Source: Streptomyces longispororuber (GTDB taxonomy: Bacteria > Actinomycetota > Actinomycetes > Streptomycetales > Streptomycetaceae). Taken from it: a stretch of DNA of 64,000 nt. Position numbers and translations under genes: made by a program. The notes under the pieces are model-generated. The model ran no database searches, was not told the DNA's origin, and was given only the letters and a program-made list of their open reading frames with translations. The stretch lies in NCBI RefSeq assembly GCF_024448165.1, contig NZ_JAMOLN010000018.1, forward strand, positions 1-64,000, given 5' to 3'. Below are positions 37,859 to 47,251 of the stretch, piece by piece (position 1 is the first letter of the stretch; each line of letters starts with the position of its first letter).

Positions 37859-39450
37859 CCCTTGCTGACGGCCGCCAGGATCTCCGGCAGCCGGGCCGCC
37901 GTGCGCGGCGCCGCCAGCCGCAGGCCGAGCACCGCCACCGCCGCCCCGTACGCCGTGCCGACCGGCAGGAGCAGCCACGACCAGTTGTCGGCGCCCGTCG
38001 CGTGCAGGGTGACGGTGAGCGCCAGGACCGGGGCGCAGAGCAGGGCCGCGGCGACCATCCCGCCGAAGATGGAGATCCAGGCCAGTCCGGCCTGCCCCGG
38101 CGCGACGTTCTTGTAGCCCTCCTGCGGGATCGAGTACGGGAAGCGGGCCGAGGTCCACGCGCCCGTGGCGAGCATCGCGCCGAGCAGCGCGAAGGAGAGC
38201 CCGAGGACCTCCGGCAGGTCGTGCCACGCGTCGAGCAGCGCCGTCGTGACGACCGTGACGAGGGCCGCGTACGGGAGGGTGATCAGCAGCAGTGCGAGGG
38301 CGCGGGCGCGGAGTTCGGCGTAGGCGTCGCGGCGGTCGGCGATCGTCATGGCGACCATCCAGAACGCGGACGTGTCCTGCCCGAACTGGTTGTACATCTG
38401 GATGCCGAGCATGCCGGAGGCGAAGCACGCGAAGTAGACGGAGCCGGTGCCCTGGAGGGCGTTGAAGACCGGCACGATCAGGCCGATGGCGAGCGAGGTG
38501 ACCCAGGCGGCCTTGGTCTTCGGATCGCGCCAGACGTAGCGCAGGCTGCGTTCCATGACGGTGCCGGTGCGGCCGGACGGCAGCAGGCGGCGGCCGCCCG
38601 TGCGGCGGGCCCGCCGGGTGGGCTCGGCCGCCTGGATCGTGGAGCCGTCCGGCGAGGTCATCAGCCGCGTCAGGGCGCGCCGCCAGAGGACCAGCAGGCC
38701 CGCGAGCCCGACGGCGCACAGCACGAGCCGGACGGCCGCCGGGCCGTACGAGCCGTGGCTCGCCGCGTCGACCGCGCCGATCGCCGACGCGGGCGGCACC
38801 CAGAGCAGTACGTCCCGCACGGGGTCGAGCGTCGACAGGCCGCCGGACGAGCCGAGGCGCTGCACGCCGAAGTTGACGAGCTGGGCGCCGATCGCGATGA
38901 CGAGTCCGCTGAGGACGGCGAGGTCGCGGCCCTTGCGGCTGGTGAGCAGCCGGATGTTGGCGGCGGCGACGGTCCGGGCGAGGGCGACGCAGGTCAGCAG
39001 GGCGAGCGGGACGGCGAGCACGGCGACGGCGGCGGCCGCGGCGCCGTGCGCGACCGCGTACGCGGCGCCGCCCGCCAGGGACAGCGTGAACAGCGGTCCG
39101 ATCCCGACGAGCGACGCCACCAGCAGTCCCCTGACCAGCGGGTCGGGCTGCAGGGGCAGCATCGCCAGCCGGGTCGGGTCGAGGGTCTCGTCGCCGCTGG
39201 GGAAGAAGAGCGGGAGCACCGCCCAGCCGAGGGCGAGCAGGGCGGTGAGCAGGACGCCGACGGTGGCGGCGTGCTCGTTGCCGTGCAGCAGGACGAGGCC
39301 GAGCAGCTGGAGCGCCGCGATCAGCAGGGTGACGACGGCGGAGGCGATGTACGCGGCGCGGCGTCCGGCGGACTGCCGCAGGCCGTTGCGGAGCAGCGCC
39401 AGCTTGAGCCGGACGAGGGTGCCGGTGAGGGAGGTGCCGCCGCCCGTCAC
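37855..39450 (-). CDS. ABC transporter permease
   Basis: 531-residue membrane protein with about 12 hydrophobic segments in two halves joined by a basic linker around residues 265-300 (EPTRRARRTGGRRLLPSGRT). It is the membrane partner of the ATPase encoded just upstream; the two genes overlap as GTGA, so expression is coupled. Family members of this fused two-half kind are ABC-2-like exporters of unknown substrate in actinobacteria. The overlap with the TetR gene at the 3' end is convergent. Confidence 0.85.
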   Translation of the reverse strand: MTGGGTSLTGTLVRLKLALLRNGLRQSAGRRAAYIASAVVTLLIAALQLLGLVLLHGNEHAATVGVLLTALLALGWAVLPLFFPSGDETLDPTRLAMLPLQPDPLVRGLLVASLVGIGPLFTLSLAGGAAYAVAHGAAAAAVAVLAVPLALLTCVALARTVAAANIRLLTSRKGRDLAVLSGLVIAIGAQLVNFGVQRLGSSGGLSTLDPVRDVLLWVPPASAIGAVDAASHGSYGPAAVRLVLCAVGLAGLLVLWRRALTRLMTSPDGSTIQAAEPTRRARRTGGRRLLPSGRTGTVMERSLRYVWRDPKTKAAWVTSLAIGLIVPVFNALQGTGSVYFACFASGMLGIQMYNQFGQDTSAFWMVAMTIADRRDAYAELRARALALLLITLPYAALVTVVTTALLDAWHDLPEVLGLSFALLGAMLATGAWTSARFPYSIPQEGYKNVAPGQAGLAWISIFGGMVAAALLCAPVLALTVTLHATGADNWSWLLLPVGTAYGAAVAVLGLRLAAPRTAARLPEILAAVSKG

Positions 39451-40262
39451 GCCGACGCCCCCGGACCCCGCTCGTCGACGGCCGGGCCGGCTGGACCGCC
39501 CAGCCAGTCCAGCGATCCCCCGGCGTCCCGGCCGCGCGCCCCCACGAGCTCCAGGAACGCCTCCTGCAGCGACGCCGCGTCGCCGCGGACGTCGGCCAGC
39601 GGCCCCTGCGCGCGGATCCGGCCCGCCGCCATGACGGCCACCCAGTCGCACAGCGACTCCACCAGCTCCATGACGTGGGAGGAGAAGACGACCGTCGCGC
39701 CCGAGCGCGTGTACCGCTCCAGGACGCCGCGGATCGTCTGGGCCGACACGGGGTCGACGCCCTCGAACGGTTCGTCGAGGAAGAGGACTTCGGGGTTGTG
39801 GAGGAGCGCCGCGGCGAGGCCGATCTTCTTGCGCATGCCGGTCGAGTAGTCGACGACGAGCTTGTGCTGTGCGGAGGCGAGGTCGAGGACGTCGAGGAGC
39901 TGCGCGGCCCGTTTGTCGACCTCGGTGCCGGGCAGGCCGCGCAACCTGCCGGTGTACGCGAGGAGTTCCTGCCCGGAGAGGCGCTCGAAGAGGCGCAGCC
40001 CCTCCGGCAGGACGCCGATGCGGGCCTTGACCCCGGCCGGGTCGGACCAGACGTCGCGGCCCGCGACGTGCACCGTGCCGCGGTCGGGGCGGAGCAGCCC
40101 GGTGATCATGGAGAGGGTGGTGGTCTTGCCCGCGCCGTTCGGTCCGACGAGGCCGATGAACCGGCCCGCGGGGAGCGCGAGTTCGATCCCTGCGACGGCC
40201 GTCTGCCCGCCGAACGACTTCCACAGGTCGTGCACGCGTACGGCGGTGGTGTCCCCAGTCAT
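39447..40262 (-). CDS. ABC transporter ATP-binding protein
   Basis: 271-residue ATPase. Walker A is [20 protein letters not shown] near residue 40, the signature is YSTGMRKKIGLA (LSGGQ replaced by YSTGM, common in ABC-2 exporters), Walker B is VLFLDEPFEGVD and the switch His lies in SSHVMELVE. A C-terminal extension follows (ARGRDAGGSLDWLGGPAGPA). First gene of a two-gene operon with the permease. The ATG at 40262 was chosen over the long upstream frame, which has no family similarity. Confidence 0.9.
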   Translation of the reverse strand: MTGDTTAVRVHDLWKSFGGQTAVAGIELALPAGRFIGLVGPNGAGKTTTLSMITGLLRPDRGTVHVAGRDVWSDPAGVKARIGVLPEGLRLFERLSGQELLAYTGRLRGLPGTEVDKRAAQLLDVLDLASAQHKLVVDYSTGMRKKIGLAAALLHNPEVLFLDEPFEGVDPVSAQTIRGVLERYTRSGATVVFSSHVMELVESLCDWVAVMAAGRIRAQGPLADVRGDAASLQEAFLELVGARGRDAGGSLDWLGGPAGPAVDERGPGASA

Positions 40263-40309
40263 CCGGGCACGATACGTCGGCGGGGTGCGAGGCGGGCGGA
40301 GGCGCTGCC

Positions 40310-41017
40310 CTAGCGGCGTCCTTCCCGGCCGCACGCGTACGCCAGTGGCGAGATCAGTTCCTCGGCGTCGGGCAGCCAGCGGTTCGCGGCGGTGGGGCGG
40401 CAGGCCCACTGGACGGCGCCCTGGCTGCCGAAGCGGGTCGGCGGCGCGGCGACGTAGCCGCCCTCGCCGAGCGCGACCAGGTCGAGGGAGGCCGGGGGCC
40501 AGCCCAACTTCCGTACCAGGTCCGGGACCTTGAGGGTGGCGCCGGGGAGCACGAAGAACTGCATGCGCCGGTCCGGGGTGCAGGTCACCGGGCCGAGGGT
40601 GAGCTCCATGCGCTCCATGCGGGCCAGGGCGAGGAACCCGGCGGTCTCCGGCACGTCGATCGCGTCGAAGGTGCGGCCGGTGGGGAGGAGGATCGACGCC
40701 TTGGGCTGCTTCGACCACAGCCGGCGGGCCACCGTGGCGCTGCCGGTCGCCTGCGTCGCCCAGTCGGGGCGCGCGGGGTGGGCACCGGGGGAGGCGCACT
40801 GGACGTCGCCGCACGAGCAGCGCTGGACGCCTTCGTCGACATCCAGCCAGGTGCCGGGAAACACGTCCCAGTGCCGCTCTTCCGCGTAGCGCACGGCCGT
40901 GTCGAGAAGGGATTCGCCACGCTGCTGAGGGATCTGCCCGGCAGCGGTGACGGGTGAGGTGACGTCCGGGGTGCCTGCGATGGTCTCTTCCACGGACTTC
41001 TCAACTCCCGCCGCCAT
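40310..41017 (-). CDS. primase-polymerase (Prim-Pol)-like domain protein, catalytic motif altered
   Basis: 235 residues resembling the N-terminal bifunctional DNA primase/polymerase domain (PF09250): helix LLDTAVRYAEERHWDVFPGT, a small Cys-rich insert CSCGDVQCASPGAHPARPDW and the W-rich start of the core (RRLWSKQPKASILLPTGRTF). Active members have a DxD-type metal site in this region (DVD); here the stretch reads DAIDVPETAG, so the second acidic residue appears lost. No helicase domain follows. A structural or regulatory role is therefore as likely as DNA synthesis. It is divergent from the TPR regulator at 41260, an arrangement I recall from other Streptomyces. Confidence 0.8.
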   Translation of the reverse strand: MAAGVEKSVEETIAGTPDVTSPVTAAGQIPQQRGESLLDTAVRYAEERHWDVFPGTWLDVDEGVQRCSCGDVQCASPGAHPARPDWATQATGSATVARRLWSKQPKASILLPTGRTFDAIDVPETAGFLALARMERMELTLGPVTCTPDRRMQFFVLPGATLKVPDLVRKLGWPPASLDLVALGEGGYVAAPPTRFGSQGAVQWACRPTAANRWLPDAEELISPLAYACGREGRR

Positions 41018-41259
41018 CTGGGGTTACGGGCGCACGCGCGGGTGGGGCGGGAGCATTCTCCCCGCATGTGGGGCGCATGGGTGCATGGACGGGGGCGCGC
41101 ACGGGCAGCGGCAGCGGGGTGCGGGTAGCCACCTCTGTGGACGAGGGGGAGGCGCTCGGGCGGGTTATGTATTCCGTACCCGTTTGTGGTGCATCTTCCG
41201 TTTGTCCGTAGGGCATTGATCCATCGATCACCGTCGACGGGCACAGCAGGGGGTACGCC

Positions 41260-42648
41260 ATGGCCGCACGGCCTCTCGTCGCGCGACAGCCCAACGAACG
41301 GCTGCAGGCGCTCATCCAGGAAGCGGGCTGTTCGAACGCGGGCCTGGCCCGCCGCGTCAACATGTGTGGCGCGGAACACGGCCTGGACCTGCGCTACGAC
41401 AAGACATCGGTCGCCCGCTGGCTGCGCGGGCAGCAGCCGCGCGGCCGGGCGCCCGGCATCATCGCGGAGGCGCTCGGCCGCAAGCTCGGCAGGACCGTGA
41501 CGATCGACGAGATCGGCATGGCGAACGGGAAGAACCTCGCCTCCGGCGTCGGCCTGCAGTTCTCGCCGACCGTGCTCGGCGCCATCGAGCAGGTCTGTGA
41601 GCTGTGGCGCAGCGACGTGGGCCGCCGGGACTTCCTGTCCGGGTCCTCGGTCGCGTCGTCCGCGCTCGTCGAGCCCAGCCGCGACTGGCTGATCTCGGTA
41701 CCCGACTCGCAGGTCGCCAGGGCCGCGGGGCCACGGGTCGGCGCATCGGACGTGGCGGCGGTGCGGGCGATGACCCAGGCGCTGACCGACCTCGACCACC
41801 AGTACGGCAGCGGGCACGTGCGGCCGGTGGTCGTGCACTACCTGAACAGCGTCGTGAGCGGGCTGCTCGCGGGCTCCTACCGGGAGGCGGTGGGGCGCGA
41901 ACTGTTCGCCGCCGTCGCGCGGTTGACGGAGCTCGCCGGGTACATGGCCGTCGACACCGGGCAGCCGGGGCTCGCGCAGCGCTACTACATCCAGGCACTC
42001 AGGCTTGCCCAGGCAGCGGGGGACCGCGGTTACGGCGGGTACGTACTGGCCGCGTCCATGAGCCACTTGGCGGCGCAGCTCGGCAACCCGCGCGAGATCG
42101 CCCAGCTCGCCCGCGCGGCTCAGGAGGGGGCGCGCGGACGCGTGACACCGCGCGCGGAGGCGATGTTCTACGCCGCCGAAGCGCGCGGCCACGCACTTCT
42201 CGGGGACGCACGGTCCGCACAGGCCGTCGGCAGCAGGGCGGTCGCCGCGATGGAGCAGGCCGCGGGGCGCGCCGACTCCGGCGACGACCCGGTCTGGATC
42301 GCGCACTTCGACCATGCCTACCTCGCCGACGAACTCGCGCACTGTCACCGGGACTTGGGGCAGTCCAGGGACGCGGCGCGGTGCGCGCAGGAGTCGCTCG
42401 ACGGGCATCCGGAGTCGCGGGCCCGCCGCCGGGCCATCGGCCTCGTCCTGCTGGCCACGGCACAGGTGCAGCAGCGCGAGGTGGAACAGGGCTGTCACAC
42501 GGGACTTCGGGCCGTGGAGCTGCTCGGCACGCTGCGCTCCAACCGCGGGGCCGAGTACCTGGAGGACTTCAAGGAGCGACTGGAGCCGTACCGGGAGGAG
42601 CCCGTGGTGCGGGAGTTCGGGGCGCGCGTGGACCTGCAGGCCGCCTGA
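41260..42648 (+). CDS. AfsR/NsdA-like TPR regulatory protein
   Basis: 462-residue regulator. Residues 1-85 form an XRE-like DNA-binding region (NERLQALIQEAGCSNAGLAR, KTSVARWLRGQQPRGRAPGI), followed by a linker with RRDFLSGSSVASSAL and a C-terminal array of tetratricopeptide-like helices (residues 150-450, e.g. LAQRYYIQALRLAQAAGDRG, RGRVTPRAEAMFYAAEARGH). This is the layout of the Streptomyces family around NsdA and related proteins that affect sporulation and antibiotic production; which member this is cannot be decided by eye. Divergent from the Prim-Pol-like gene over 242 bases, which contain GGGAG-CATT-CTCCC (41049-41062). Confidence 0.85.
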   Translation: MAARPLVARQPNERLQALIQEAGCSNAGLARRVNMCGAEHGLDLRYDKTSVARWLRGQQPRGRAPGIIAEALGRKLGRTVTIDEIGMANGKNLASGVGLQFSPTVLGAIEQVCELWRSDVGRRDFLSGSSVASSALVEPSRDWLISVPDSQVARAAGPRVGASDVAAVRAMTQALTDLDHQYGSGHVRPVVVHYLNSVVSGLLAGSYREAVGRELFAAVARLTELAGYMAVDTGQPGLAQRYYIQALRLAQAAGDRGYGGYVLAASMSHLAAQLGNPREIAQLARAAQEGARGRVTPRAEAMFYAAEARGHALLGDARSAQAVGSRAVAAMEQAAGRADSGDDPVWIAHFDHAYLADELAHCHRDLGQSRDAARCAQESLDGHPESRARRRAIGLVLLATAQVQQREVEQGCHTGLRAVELLGTLRSNRGAEYLEDFKERLEPYREEPVVREFGARVDLQAA

Positions 42649-42823
42649 GACCGGACCGGGTGAGGGTGGTGTCGTAAACAGCGTCATCGGCTTCGGTTTT
42701 GTTACTCCCGTCACTGGGGAGGCTCTCCGGATTTGAGGTGCGTAGCAAGGGCGTGCGAGGACCCGGTAGCGTGAGCCGACGATTCCGCAGTTGATATACG
42801 GCCCCCCATACGTAGGAGTCCCG

Positions 42824-44293
42824 GTGACGCAGCAGAGCGGACAGAGCGGGCAGGGCGAAGGCCCGCACCTTCCGCAGGCCCGGCAGGCGCACGAAGGTGT
42901 CGTGCTGCCCGCCGACGGCTCGGAACCCTTGTTGCCGGGCACCTTCGGCGACCAGGCGGGACCCACCGGCGCGACGCCGTGGGGCCAGCCGTGGGGGCCC
43001 GAGTCCCAGCAGGCGCAGGCTGCCGGGCCGATGCCGACGTACGAGTGGGGCGAGCCCGGCCCGCAGCAGCCGGCCCCGCCGGCGCAGGGCGTGCCCGGCG
43101 CGCTGCCGCCGCAGGCCCCGGCCCACGTGCTGCCGCAGCAGCACGCGCCCGCGGGACCGCTGCCGCCCGCCGCCCCGGCCGGCTACGACGGCGGGTACGA
43201 CGCCTCCTACGACGGTGCCGCGGCCGCCACGCAGTACATCCCGCCCGTCATCGACCACGGCCCGCAGCAGGGCGCCGCCCCGCTGCCGCCCGAGGCGCCC
43301 GCCGCCGACGCCACCCAGTACCTGGGGCGCGCGGTGCAGCAGCCGATGCCGGGCGCGCTGCCCGACGCGGTGCCCGGCGGCGGCGACAGCGAGGCCACGC
43401 AGTACATACCGCCGGTGCCTGCGCAGCCGGGCGCCACCCCCTATGACATCCGTCCCGGTGCGCCGGGCGACCGGCAGCCGCCGGCCGAGTTCGACGCCCT
43501 GTTCCGCACGGAGCCGGAGGCGCCGGCCGCGTCGACGCAGCAGATGCCGCGCTTCGACCCGCACGCCCAGCAGGCCGCCCCGAACGGTCCGCTGATCCCG
43601 CCGGTGCAGCAGCAGGCGTACGAGCCGGAGCCGCCGTCCTCGCGCCGCAAGGGCCGCACCGGCACCGGTTCCCGGGTGCCGCTGATCGCCGCGCTCGGCG
43701 TGGGCATCCTCGCCGTGGGCATCGGCGCGGGCGCGCTGCTGAACGCGGGCGGGGACGACGACAAGAAGAGCGACACGACCAAGACGGTCTCGGACGCCTC
43801 CTCCGCGTCACAGAGCCCCTCGCCGTCCGCCGCCGACCCGGTCAGGGCGCAGGCCGTCGCGCTGGACCAGCTGCTCGCCGACTCCAACAACAGCCGCGCC
43901 GCCGTGGTGAAGGCCGTCGCCAGCATCGGCGGCTGCAAGGAGCTCCCGCAGTCCTCCAAGGCGCTGCGGGACGCCGCGACGCAGCGTACGAACCTGGTGA
44001 CCCGGCTGAACGGCCTCGCCGTCGACAAGCTGCCCAACAACGCGGCGCTCAAGGACGCGCTCACCCGCGCCTGGCAGGCGTCCGCGTCGGCGGACAGCCA
44101 CTACGCGGCGTGGGGCGACCAGGTCGCCGGCAAGAAGGGCTGCCAGAAGGGGCACGCCAAGGCGACGCCGCAGCGCAGGGCGGGCGACACGGCCAGCCAG
44201 ACGGCCTCCACCCAGAAGGCGAAGGCCTCGTCGCTGTGGAACCAGATCGCCACCACGTACGGGCTGACCCAGCGGTCGGCCATCCAGCTGTAG
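42824..44293 (+). CDS. proline-rich membrane protein with repeated ATQYIPPV motifs
   Basis: 489 residues, single pass, N-inside. Residues 1-275 are cytoplasmic, low complexity and rich in P/Q/A/G, with a short motif repeated three times: ATQYIPPV near residues 135 and 193 and ATQYLGRA near 164. A membrane helix lies at about 285-305 (LIAALGVGILAVGIGAGALL). The outer part (about 310-489) starts with a Ser/Thr-rich linker and continues as a helical domain with two Cys (GGCKELP and KKGCQKGH) that could form a disulphide. The repeated Thr motifs could be sites for Ser/Thr kinase phosphorylation and FHA binding (inference). The GTG at 42824 has TAGGAG upstream. It converges with the receptor lipoprotein gene, 6 bases between stops. 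Confidence 0.82.
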   Translation: MTQQSGQSGQGEGPHLPQARQAHEGVVLPADGSEPLLPGTFGDQAGPTGATPWGQPWGPESQQAQAAGPMPTYEWGEPGPQQPAPPAQGVPGALPPQAPAHVLPQQHAPAGPLPPAAPAGYDGGYDASYDGAAAATQYIPPVIDHGPQQGAAPLPPEAPAADATQYLGRAVQQPMPGALPDAVPGGGDSEATQYIPPVPAQPGATPYDIRPGAPGDRQPPAEFDALFRTEPEAPAASTQQMPRFDPHAQQAAPNGPLIPPVQQQAYEPEPPSSRRKGRTGTGSRVPLIAALGVGILAVGIGAGALLNAGGDDDKKSDTTKTVSDASSASQSPSPSAADPVRAQAVALDQLLADSNNSRAAVVKAVASIGGCKELPQSSKALRDAATQRTNLVTRLNGLAVDKLPNNAALKDALTRAWQASASADSHYAAWGDQVAGKKGCQKGHAKATPQRRAGDTASQTASTQKAKASSLWNQIATTYGLTQRSAIQL

Positions 44294-44299
44294 CGGGAC

Positions 44300-45574
44300 T
44301 CAGGGCGCCTTCGCCAAGGTCGCCGTGACGTCCACCAGGGACCGGCGGGTCGCCACCAGGCGGCCCCCTTCCACCTTCTGGAAGGCGACCCGCGCGTTCA
44401 CCAGGCGGGGGAAGTCGCCGGCCGACGACATGTGGTCGTAGCCCCAGTGCAGCGCCGGCGTGAGCCCGCCCGTCGTCACCTTGACGCCCCCGTCGAGGGC
44501 CTTGCGCACGCTGCGGGACGTCACCTCGCCGTCCCCGAGCGACTCGACGACCTGCTTCAGGACGCTGTACGCGATCCAGGTCGTCTGCACGCCCGCGTCC
44601 GCCGGGTCGATCCGGTTGTCGTCGAAGGCCTGCTCGTTGATCGCCTTGCGCATCGCGTTCCACCGGGCGTCGTCCGCCGCCGGGTACCAGCCGGTGACGT
44701 ACGCGCCCTCGTACGGGCTCTTCGCGCCGCCGCTGCGGTCGATGACGGACTGGTCGACGCTGCCCAGCACGGTCGCGGTCCGCACCGACGGATAGTCGTC
44801 GCGCAGCCGCCGGAACGAGTCGAAGAAGGTGTCCGTGCGGTCCCCGAGCACGGCGGCGACACAGCCGTCGCCGAGCGGGTCGGAACTGGCCGTGCTGAGG
44901 GCCTGGCGGGCCTGGCCGCCGTAGTCGGTGGCGTCCTCGGCGGCGCGCAGATCGGTGGCCGCGCGGCGGTCGCGCAGCGCCAGACCGGTGTCGAGGAGCG
45001 GGCCGAGCTCGTCGCCCGCGATCGTGTCGGGCCGGACCAGGACGGTGCGGTCGCAGTGCTCGGCGAGCTGCTGGCCGTTTCCGGCGAGGAGCGCCGCCTG
45101 CCCGCCGTTGACCGGGTACGACAGTGGGCTTCTGAACTCGGCGTCGGTCGCGCCGTAACCGCCTATGTAGGGGATGCCGGCGGATTCGAGGGGTGAGAGG
45201 AACGCGCGGCCGTGCTGGCTGTAGGAGCCGACGACGGCGACGACGTTCTGCTCGACGGCGGAGCGGGCGCACTTCGCGGCGTCCACGCTGTCGTTGTGGT
45301 CGTTGCAGGTGAGGACTTCGAGCCTGCGGCCGCCGATGCCGCCGTGGGCGTTGACCCAGCGCGCGTACGCCTTGGCCATCGCCGGCATGCCCGGCATGTT
45401 CGTCGCCTCGGTCTTCTCGGGAGCCCAGGTCATCACTTTCACCGGCTGGTCCCCGGAGCCCCCCGTGGCTCCAGGGACCAGCCCGCATCCGGTGACCAGG
45501 GCGGCGCCCGTGACGACGGCCGCGTAGCGGAAGGAGTGCTTGATGGTGCGCGTGGTGTGGCGCCAGCCGGTCAT
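44300..45574 (-). CDS. ABC-type branched-chain amino-acid-like substrate-binding lipoprotein, orphan
   Basis: 424-residue extracytoplasmic receptor of the type-1 periplasmic-binding fold (LivJ/Peripla_BP_6 class). A basic start (MTGWRHTTRTIKHSFR) and hydrophobic stretch end in the lipobox LVTGC, so Cys about 30 is lipidated. Core motifs include WVNAHGGIGGRRLEVLTCND, VVAVVGSYSQHGRAFLSPLE and AYVTGWYPAADD. No permease or ATPase genes lie beside it, so it is an orphan receptor, possibly serving a transporter elsewhere or a signalling partner. Start ATG 45574. It converges on the proline-rich membrane protein gene. Confidence 0.88.
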   Translation of the reverse strand: MTGWRHTTRTIKHSFRYAAVVTGAALVTGCGLVPGATGGSGDQPVKVMTWAPEKTEATNMPGMPAMAKAYARWVNAHGGIGGRRLEVLTCNDHNDSVDAAKCARSAVEQNVVAVVGSYSQHGRAFLSPLESAGIPYIGGYGATDAEFRSPLSYPVNGGQAALLAGNGQQLAEHCDRTVLVRPDTIAGDELGPLLDTGLALRDRRAATDLRAAEDATDYGGQARQALSTASSDPLGDGCVAAVLGDRTDTFFDSFRRLRDDYPSVRTATVLGSVDQSVIDRSGGAKSPYEGAYVTGWYPAADDARWNAMRKAINEQAFDDNRIDPADAGVQTTWIAYSVLKQVVESLGDGEVTSRSVRKALDGGVKVTTGGLTPALHWGYDHMSSAGDFPRLVNARVAFQKVEGGRLVATRRSLVDVTATLAKAP

Positions 45575-45691
45575 GGACCTGCACGATTCCCTCGCATCCC
45601 GAACCGGGGAGTGACCGGTGGTCAACGCCTGGTGACGCGGAGGTGAATTACGGGGGTCGGTCGGGGCGCCGGGGGAAGGGACGTACGATCG

Positions 45692-46192
45692 ATGACCGTG
45701 CAAAGCTCGGAGAAGTCTTCCCGCCGCGGCCGTCGCTCCACGAACATGGACGGCATGCCACTCAACGACATGCCGTGGTGGCGCTGGCGCACCAATGTGC
45801 GCTCCGCGCTGCACATGCTCTCGGACCCCGCGTTCCAACGGAACGTGTGGCTGGCGGGCGTGGACGGGTACGGGGACGTGACCGACGCGGTGTACCGCCT
45901 CGTCGAGGACACCTGGCTCGACAACTGGTCCGCCGAGAAGTACGTCGGGACGATATTCCGGGACTCGCAGGAGGCGGCGCTCGTCGACTCCGCCGTGCTG
46001 CGGGTCCTGCGGATCATGCACCAGGTGGGTCCTGACGCCCCCGTCTCCGCGTACCTGGACCACGAGGGATGGCCGGAGGCGGTGCGGGCCGCGCGCGACG
46101 CGCACGTGCGGCTCGCCACGAGTGACGGTGAGGATCCCGACGCGGCGCCGCGCACCCTCGAAGTGCTGCGGATCATGACCAGGGCCGCCTGA
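45692..46192 (+). CDS. SCO4402-family protein
   Basis: 166 residues, conserved in Streptomyces and of unknown function. The start MTVQSSEKSSRRGRRSTNMD is polar, followed by a compact helical domain with many aromatic residues (PLNDMPWWRWRTNVRSALHM, NVWLAGVDGYGDVTDAVYRL, EDTWLDNWSAEKYVGTIFRD). No signal or membrane segment. I associate it with the family name SCO4402 from memory; the following purU gene fits that context. The size and composition are reminiscent of small immunity-type proteins, but no toxin gene lies next to it. Confidence 0.75.
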   Translation: MTVQSSEKSSRRGRRSTNMDGMPLNDMPWWRWRTNVRSALHMLSDPAFQRNVWLAGVDGYGDVTDAVYRLVEDTWLDNWSAEKYVGTIFRDSQEAALVDSAVLRVLRIMHQVGPDAPVSAYLDHEGWPEAVRAARDAHVRLATSDGEDPDAAPRTLEVLRIMTRAA

Positions 46193-46260
46193 CCTCCGGC
46201 CGCGGTCCGCACCCCGGAACGCCGCTCCGCCGGATCCACGGGTGTGCGAACCTTGCCCTT

Positions 46261-47139
46261 ATGAACGCGCAGTCCGCACCCGTCACCGGTCCCGAGCAGT
46301 ACGTCCTGACCCTCTCCTGCCCCGACAAGCAGGGCATCGTGCACGCCGTGTCGAGCTATCTCTTCATGACCGGCTGCAACATCGAGGACAGCCAGCAGTT
46401 CGGCGACCACGACACCGGTCTGTTCTTCATGCGCGTCCACTTCAGCGCGGACGCCCCGGTCACCGTGGAGAAGCTGCGGGCCAGCTTCGCCGCGATCGGG
46501 GACTCGTTCCGGATGGACTGGCAGATCCACCGGGCGTCGGACCGGATGAAGGTCGTGCTGATGGTCAGCAAGTTCGGCCACTGCCTGAACGACCTGCTCT
46601 TCCGCGCGCGGATCGGAGCGCTGCCCGTCGACATCGCCGCGGTTGTCTCCAACCACACGGACTTCGCCGAGCTGGTGTCGTCGTACGACATCCCGTTCCA
46701 CCACATCCCCGTGACCAAGGACACCAAGGCCGCGGCCGAGCAGCAGGTGCTCGACCTGGTGCGGGCGGAGGGCGTCGAGCTCGTCGTGCTCGCCCGCTAC
46801 ATGCAGGTGCTCTCGGACGACCTGTGCAAGCAGCTGAGCGGGCGGATCATCAACATCCACCACTCGTTCCTGCCGAGCTTCAAGGGCGCGAAGCCGTACC
46901 ACCAGGCGCATGCCCGGGGTGTGAAGCTGATCGGTGCGACCGCGCACTACGTGACCGCCGATCTCGACGAGGGGCCGATCATCGAGCAGGAGGTCGAGCG
47001 GGTCGGGCACGACGTCACGCCCGATCAGCTGGTGGCGATCGGCCGTGACGTGGAGTGCCAGGCGCTGGCGCGGGCCGTCAAGTGGCATGCGGAGCGCCGA
47101 ATCCTCCTGAACGGCCGCCGCACGGTCGTCTTCGCGTAG
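46261..47139 (+). CDS. purU: formyltetrahydrofolate deformylase
   Basis: 292-residue enzyme hydrolysing 10-formyl-THF to formate and THF, supplying formate for purine synthesis and balancing the one-carbon pool. An N-terminal ACT domain (LTLSCPDKQGIVHAVSSYLF, NIEDSQQFGDHDTGLFFMR) senses methionine/glycine in PurU relatives; the C-terminal formyltransferase-like domain carries Asn/His in IINIHHSFLPSF and Asp in ADLDEGPIIEQ, the catalytic triad. Length and order are standard. The ATG at 46261 lies 68 bases after the SCO4402-family gene. Confidence 0.95.
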   Translation: MNAQSAPVTGPEQYVLTLSCPDKQGIVHAVSSYLFMTGCNIEDSQQFGDHDTGLFFMRVHFSADAPVTVEKLRASFAAIGDSFRMDWQIHRASDRMKVVLMVSKFGHCLNDLLFRARIGALPVDIAAVVSNHTDFAELVSSYDIPFHHIPVTKDTKAAAEQQVLDLVRAEGVELVVLARYMQVLSDDLCKQLSGRIINIHHSFLPSFKGAKPYHQAHARGVKLIGATAHYVTADLDEGPIIEQEVERVGHDVTPDQLVAIGRDVECQALARAVKWHAERRILLNGRRTVVFA

Positions 47140-47160
47140 TCGGGTGCGGCTGAGTGGGGG

Positions 47161-47206
47161 CTGGTCGCGCAGTTCCCCGCGCCCCAGGAGGCCTGCGGCC
47201 TCCTGG
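47161..47206. repeat. dispersed intergenic element, copy 5, with terminator hairpin
   Basis: The core GGTCGCGCAGTTCCCCGCGC is followed by CCAGGAGGCC (47184-47193), which pairs perfectly with GGCCTCCTGG (47197-47206) across TGC. It sits 22 bases after the purU stop and before the stop of the convergent anti-sigma gene; probably a terminator for both. Confidence 0.7.
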
Positions 47207-47251
47207 AGGCGCACGGAGTGTGCCTTTCAGGGCCCGGCAGACGGGGACCGG

